Shown piece after piece: positions 61,570 to 64,000 of a stretch of 64,000 nt of DNA (position 1 is the stretch's first letter; every line of letters starts with the position of its first letter). The DNA comes from CAVTYH01 sp963773875 (lineage in GTDB: Bacteria; Planctomycetota; Planctomycetia; Pirellulales; JADZDJ01), in the NCBI GenBank assembly GCA_963773875.1, contig CAVZCV010000010.1, positions 310,001 through 374,000 on the forward strand, written 5' to 3'. The notes beneath the pieces are model-generated. The model was not told the origin of the DNA. It did no database searches and was given only the letters and a program-made list of their open reading frames with translations. Made by a program: the position numbers and the translations under genes.

Positions 61570-62739
61570 ATGCCAAACCTTCTGCGACAAGAGATTGCCG
61601 CGGCTGCCAGCACTTGGGTGGTGAAGGTCGGCACGCGCGTGCTCACCACCGAAGAAGGACTGTTGAATCAAGACCGCGTGACGGCGCTGGCGGAAGAATT
61701 GCATCATTTGATGACGGCCGGCCGGAAAGTCTGTCTCGTCAGTTCCGGCGCTGTCGGCGCAGGCATGGGACGGTTGGGATTGAAAACACGCCCTGCCGAT
61801 TTGTCGCGGCTGCAGGCCGTCGCTGCCGTCGGGCAAACGGCGCTCGTGGAAGCGTACGATCGCTCGCTTAGAGCACACGGCCGGCACGCGGCCCAGGTGC
61901 TGCTCACGGCCGACGATCTCGATCATCGCACGCGGTACCTCAACATCCGCAATACGATTCTGACGCTGCTCGATTACAACGCGGTGCCCATTATCAACGA
62001 AAACGACACCGTTAGCACGGAAGAATTGCAAACCACTTTCGGCGATAACGACCGGCTGGCGGCCATGGTCACCAACCTGATTCGTGCGCCGCTCTTGGTG
62101 CTGCTGTCCGATGTGGCAGGCCTGTTTGACGGCGACCCGCGCGACGCCAATTCGCAGATTATCTCCACCGTCACGCGGCTCGATGAATCGATCCTTGGTC
62201 TGGTGCGCGATAAAGCCACGGGCCTGAGCAAAGGCGGCATGGCCAGCAAATTGGAAGCCGCGCGGATTGCCACGATCGCCGGCGAAAGCGTCATCATCGC
62301 CGGCGGCAAGGAGCCGGGAAATTTGCGGCGAATCCTCGCAGGCGAAGAAGTGGGCACGCTGTTCGTCGCACAAGGCCAATCGATCGCCGCTTGGAAGCGC
62401 TGGATTGGCTTCACCGCACAGACGCGCGGCACTCTGGTTGTCGATGACGGTGCTCGTGCCGCCATTCAAAAGCAAGGCAAAAGCTTGCTGGCCATCGGCG
62501 TGGTTGATGTGCAAGGCTCGTTTCGCAAGGGCGATGTGGTTTCGATCCGCGATAAAAGCGGCATCGAATTTGCCCGTGGGCTGACGAATTACCCGGCCGC
62601 CGATGCGCTGCGAATCAAGGGCGTGAAGACGGAACAAATCGCCGCCATGCTTGGCCAGCGACCGCACGATGAAATTGTGCACCGCGATAATATGGCGGTC
62701 ACGGTGAATGCAGAAGGCAGAACGCAGACTGCGGAGTGA
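61570..62739 (+). CDS. proB: Glutamate 5-kinase
   Basis: Intact, 389 residues from the ATG at 61570. The amino-acid kinase domain (about 1-265) has VVKVGTRVLT, CLVSSGAVGAGMGRLG, QAVAAVGQTALVEAYD, VPIINENDTVSTEEL, FGDNDRLAAMVT and LLSDVAGLFDGDP. A C-terminal PUA domain follows (about 285-389: GTLVVDDGARAAIQKQGKSL, GDVVSIRDKSG, ARGLTNYPA). It phosphorylates glutamate in proline synthesis. proA is not adjacent. Confidence 0.96.
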   Translation: MPNLLRQEIAAAASTWVVKVGTRVLTTEEGLLNQDRVTALAEELHHLMTAGRKVCLVSSGAVGAGMGRLGLKTRPADLSRLQAVAAVGQTALVEAYDRSLRAHGRHAAQVLLTADDLDHRTRYLNIRNTILTLLDYNAVPIINENDTVSTEELQTTFGDNDRLAAMVTNLIRAPLLVLLSDVAGLFDGDPRDANSQIISTVTRLDESILGLVRDKATGLSKGGMASKLEAARIATIAGESVIIAGGKEPGNLRRILAGEEVGTLFVAQGQSIAAWKRWIGFTAQTRGTLVVDDGARAAIQKQGKSLLAIGVVDVQGSFRKGDVVSIRDKSGIEFARGLTNYPAADALRIKGVKTEQIAAMLGQRPHDEIVHRDNMAVTVNAEGRTQTAE

Positions 62740-62821
62740 AAGCAATTGCAGATTGAAGAATGCAAATTTTAGATTTCAGATTGGCTGCGTCACGTCTTGA
62801 GGCTCCGCCGGAGGTTCGCCG

Positions 62822-64000
62822 GTGATTCTCTGGAGCATCGTCATCATTCTGCTCTTGATTCTGGCGAACGGCTTTTTCGTCGCGGCGGAAATTTCCATCA
62901 TCGCGGCCCGCAAAGGTCGCCTGGAGCAATTGGCCGAAGCCGGAAACCGCAGCGCGCGGCTGGCATTGGAATTATCGAAGGATCCCGATCGATTTCTGCC
63001 GACCGTGCAATTCGGCATCACGCTCGTGGCCACGTTCGTCTCGGTGTTTGGCGGCGAAGAACTCGTGGAACCGCTCACGCAGTTGATCGCCCAAATTCCG
63101 CTGGGCTTCATCGCCCATCATGCGCATGGAATTGCGCTTGTCGATCATAGTGATCAGCATCACATTTTTGTCGTTGCTGCTCGGCGAGCTCGTGCCCAAG
63201 CAACTTGCACTGCGGGAAGCAGAACGGCTGGCGCGAATGGTGGCGCCCATCTTGAATTGGATCTCCGTCGCGGCCCGGCCGTTTGTGTGGTTTTTGCGTC
63301 GATCGACCGACGTCGTGCTGCTCTTGTTTCGGGCGCATCAAACCAATGAGCCGCGGGTTTCGCTTATCGATATTGAGCATCTGATCGAAGCCGGCACGCA
63401 AGAGGGCGTGCTGGAATCGGTCGAACAGCGCGTGGCGCTGGAAGCGCTGCGCTTGGGCGAGCGCACTGTGCGCGATGTCATGCGCCCCGCATCGATTTAG
63501 ACGCGCTCGATGTAAATACGCCGTCCGATGAAGTCATTGGCGCCGCGGCCATGGCCGGCTTTTCGCGGCTGCCGGTCTACGAAGGCGATCTGGATCACAT
63601 CGTTGGCTACGTGCACATCAAAGATCTGTTTCGCCACATGTACTTGGGCTGGGATATCGCACTGCGCAAACTTTTAAAGCCGGCGCTCGTGGTGCCCGAC
63701 AGCATGCCGCTCGATCGATTGCTGGAACTGTTTCAGGAACAGCACAATCAGTTGGCCGTGGTGCTCGATGAATACGGCGGCACGGAAGGCATGGTGACGC
63801 TGGAAGACGTGATCGAAGAACTCGTCGGCGAAATTCGCGAGGGGCACAAACACGACCAGCAAAATATGTTCGTCGAGCGTGCGCCGAATGAATGGCTTGT
63901 CGACGGCACATTCAGCATTAGCGATCTGATCAAGCGTCTCGATCTCCGCATCGAAGACGGCGAGCAGCGCAGCTACAGCACGGTATCAGGCTTGATCCTC
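62822..64000 (+). CDS. CNNM/CorC (hemolysin C) family membrane protein, C-terminus cut by window edge; frame-disrupted
   Basis: GTG start at 62822. The CNNM membrane domain (about 1-200) opens VILWSIVIILLLILANGFFV, AAEISIIAARKGRLEQLAEA. Frame changes lie near 63142 and 63488, the second at a run of four C in the codons for MRP. A CBS pair follows (MRPRIDLDALDVNTPSDEVI, GFSRLPVYEGDLDHIVGYVH, VVPDSMPLDRLLELFQEQHN, LAVVLDEYGGTEGMVTLEDV, IEELVGEIREG). The start of the CorC/HlyC transporter-associated domain (NEWLVDGTFSISDL) is visible at the edge. These proteins move or sense Mg2+/Co2+. Confidence 0.88.

Noticed and set aside
61323..61649. N-terminal extension of purF by 109 codons
   Set aside because: No purF homology, and the mature enzyme must begin near the Cys after SELHHE; the ATG at 61322 fits.
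1..64000. Programmed ribosomal frameshifting as the general cause of split genes
   Set aside because: The breaks have no common slippery site or structure, occur in unrelated families and several genes carry two or three.
1..64000. CRISPR arrays, insertion sequences, rRNA or tRNA genes
   Set aside because: No regularly spaced repeats, transposase motifs or rRNA stretches were seen; tRNAs were not found by eye, though a dedicated search could reveal one.

Overview
The window reads as a chromosomal segment of a planctomycete, most likely Pirellulales-like. The signs are DUF1080 and Tat-exported Gfo/Idh/MocA proteins, TIGR03067 domains, BBP7-type outer-membrane barrels, a secreted protein opening with the planctomycete LEPxxLL-like motif, a PEP-CTERM protein, a squalene-hopene cyclase/HpnH pair and many lineage-specific secreted hypotheticals. 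This is inference from gene content; no rRNA or tRNA was seen.

Layout. 1-10140 (minus): a polysaccharide-use operon with two tandem pectate-lyase-like proteins, a DUF5703/GH95-type hydrolase, a small membrane protein, DUF1080, an oxidoreductase and a sugar isomerase that runs off the left edge. 10455-14983 (plus): TonB receptor, YfiR-like protein and CHASE8-like histidine kinase. 15018-22454 (mostly minus): YkgJ/SEC-C protein, hairpin-rich spacer, TIGR03067 protein, a hypothetical, a DUF559 remnant and two paralogous hypotheticals. 22742-30872 (plus): sulfatase-like protein without the FGly motif, a ~1330-residue glycosidase-like protein, a GT2, a small unknown and Mrp/ApbC. 31146-38974 (minus): a 22-residue Lys-rich peptide, SGNH hydrolase, M50 protease, hpnH, shc, LarA-like protein and HAD hydrolase. 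39307-43374 (minus): phage head genes (prohead protease, decoration protein, major capsid). 43594-51962: CDGSH protein, second LarA-like protein, two BBP7 barrels, a PQQ-type glucose/sorbosone dehydrogenase and a lipase. 52183-64000: FG-GAP surface protein, efp divergent from epmB, an epimerase, CAAX protease, M50-like protein, purF, proB and a CNNM/CorC protein that runs off the right edge.

A dominant caveat: about forty reading frames are broken by apparent 1-base shifts, roughly one per 1.6 kb, and these hit genes that must work (purF, shc, Mrp, epmB) as well as accessory ones. Many lie at short G/C runs. Consensus error in the assembly is the simplest explanation, so I give each such gene as one locus spanning its pieces and mark where the frame changes. 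Only the DUF559 locus looks decayed beyond this background.

The most interesting points are: a shared G5-6 leader before signal-peptide genes; the TonB/YfiR/CHASE8-kinase trio facing the glycan operon; a phage head module with no terminase, portal or tail genes in view; a 22-codon Lys-rich peptide gene with a strong ribosome-binding site; a sulfatase-fold protein lacking its catalytic motif; and a BBP7 barrel with 22 cysteines in about 110 residues.
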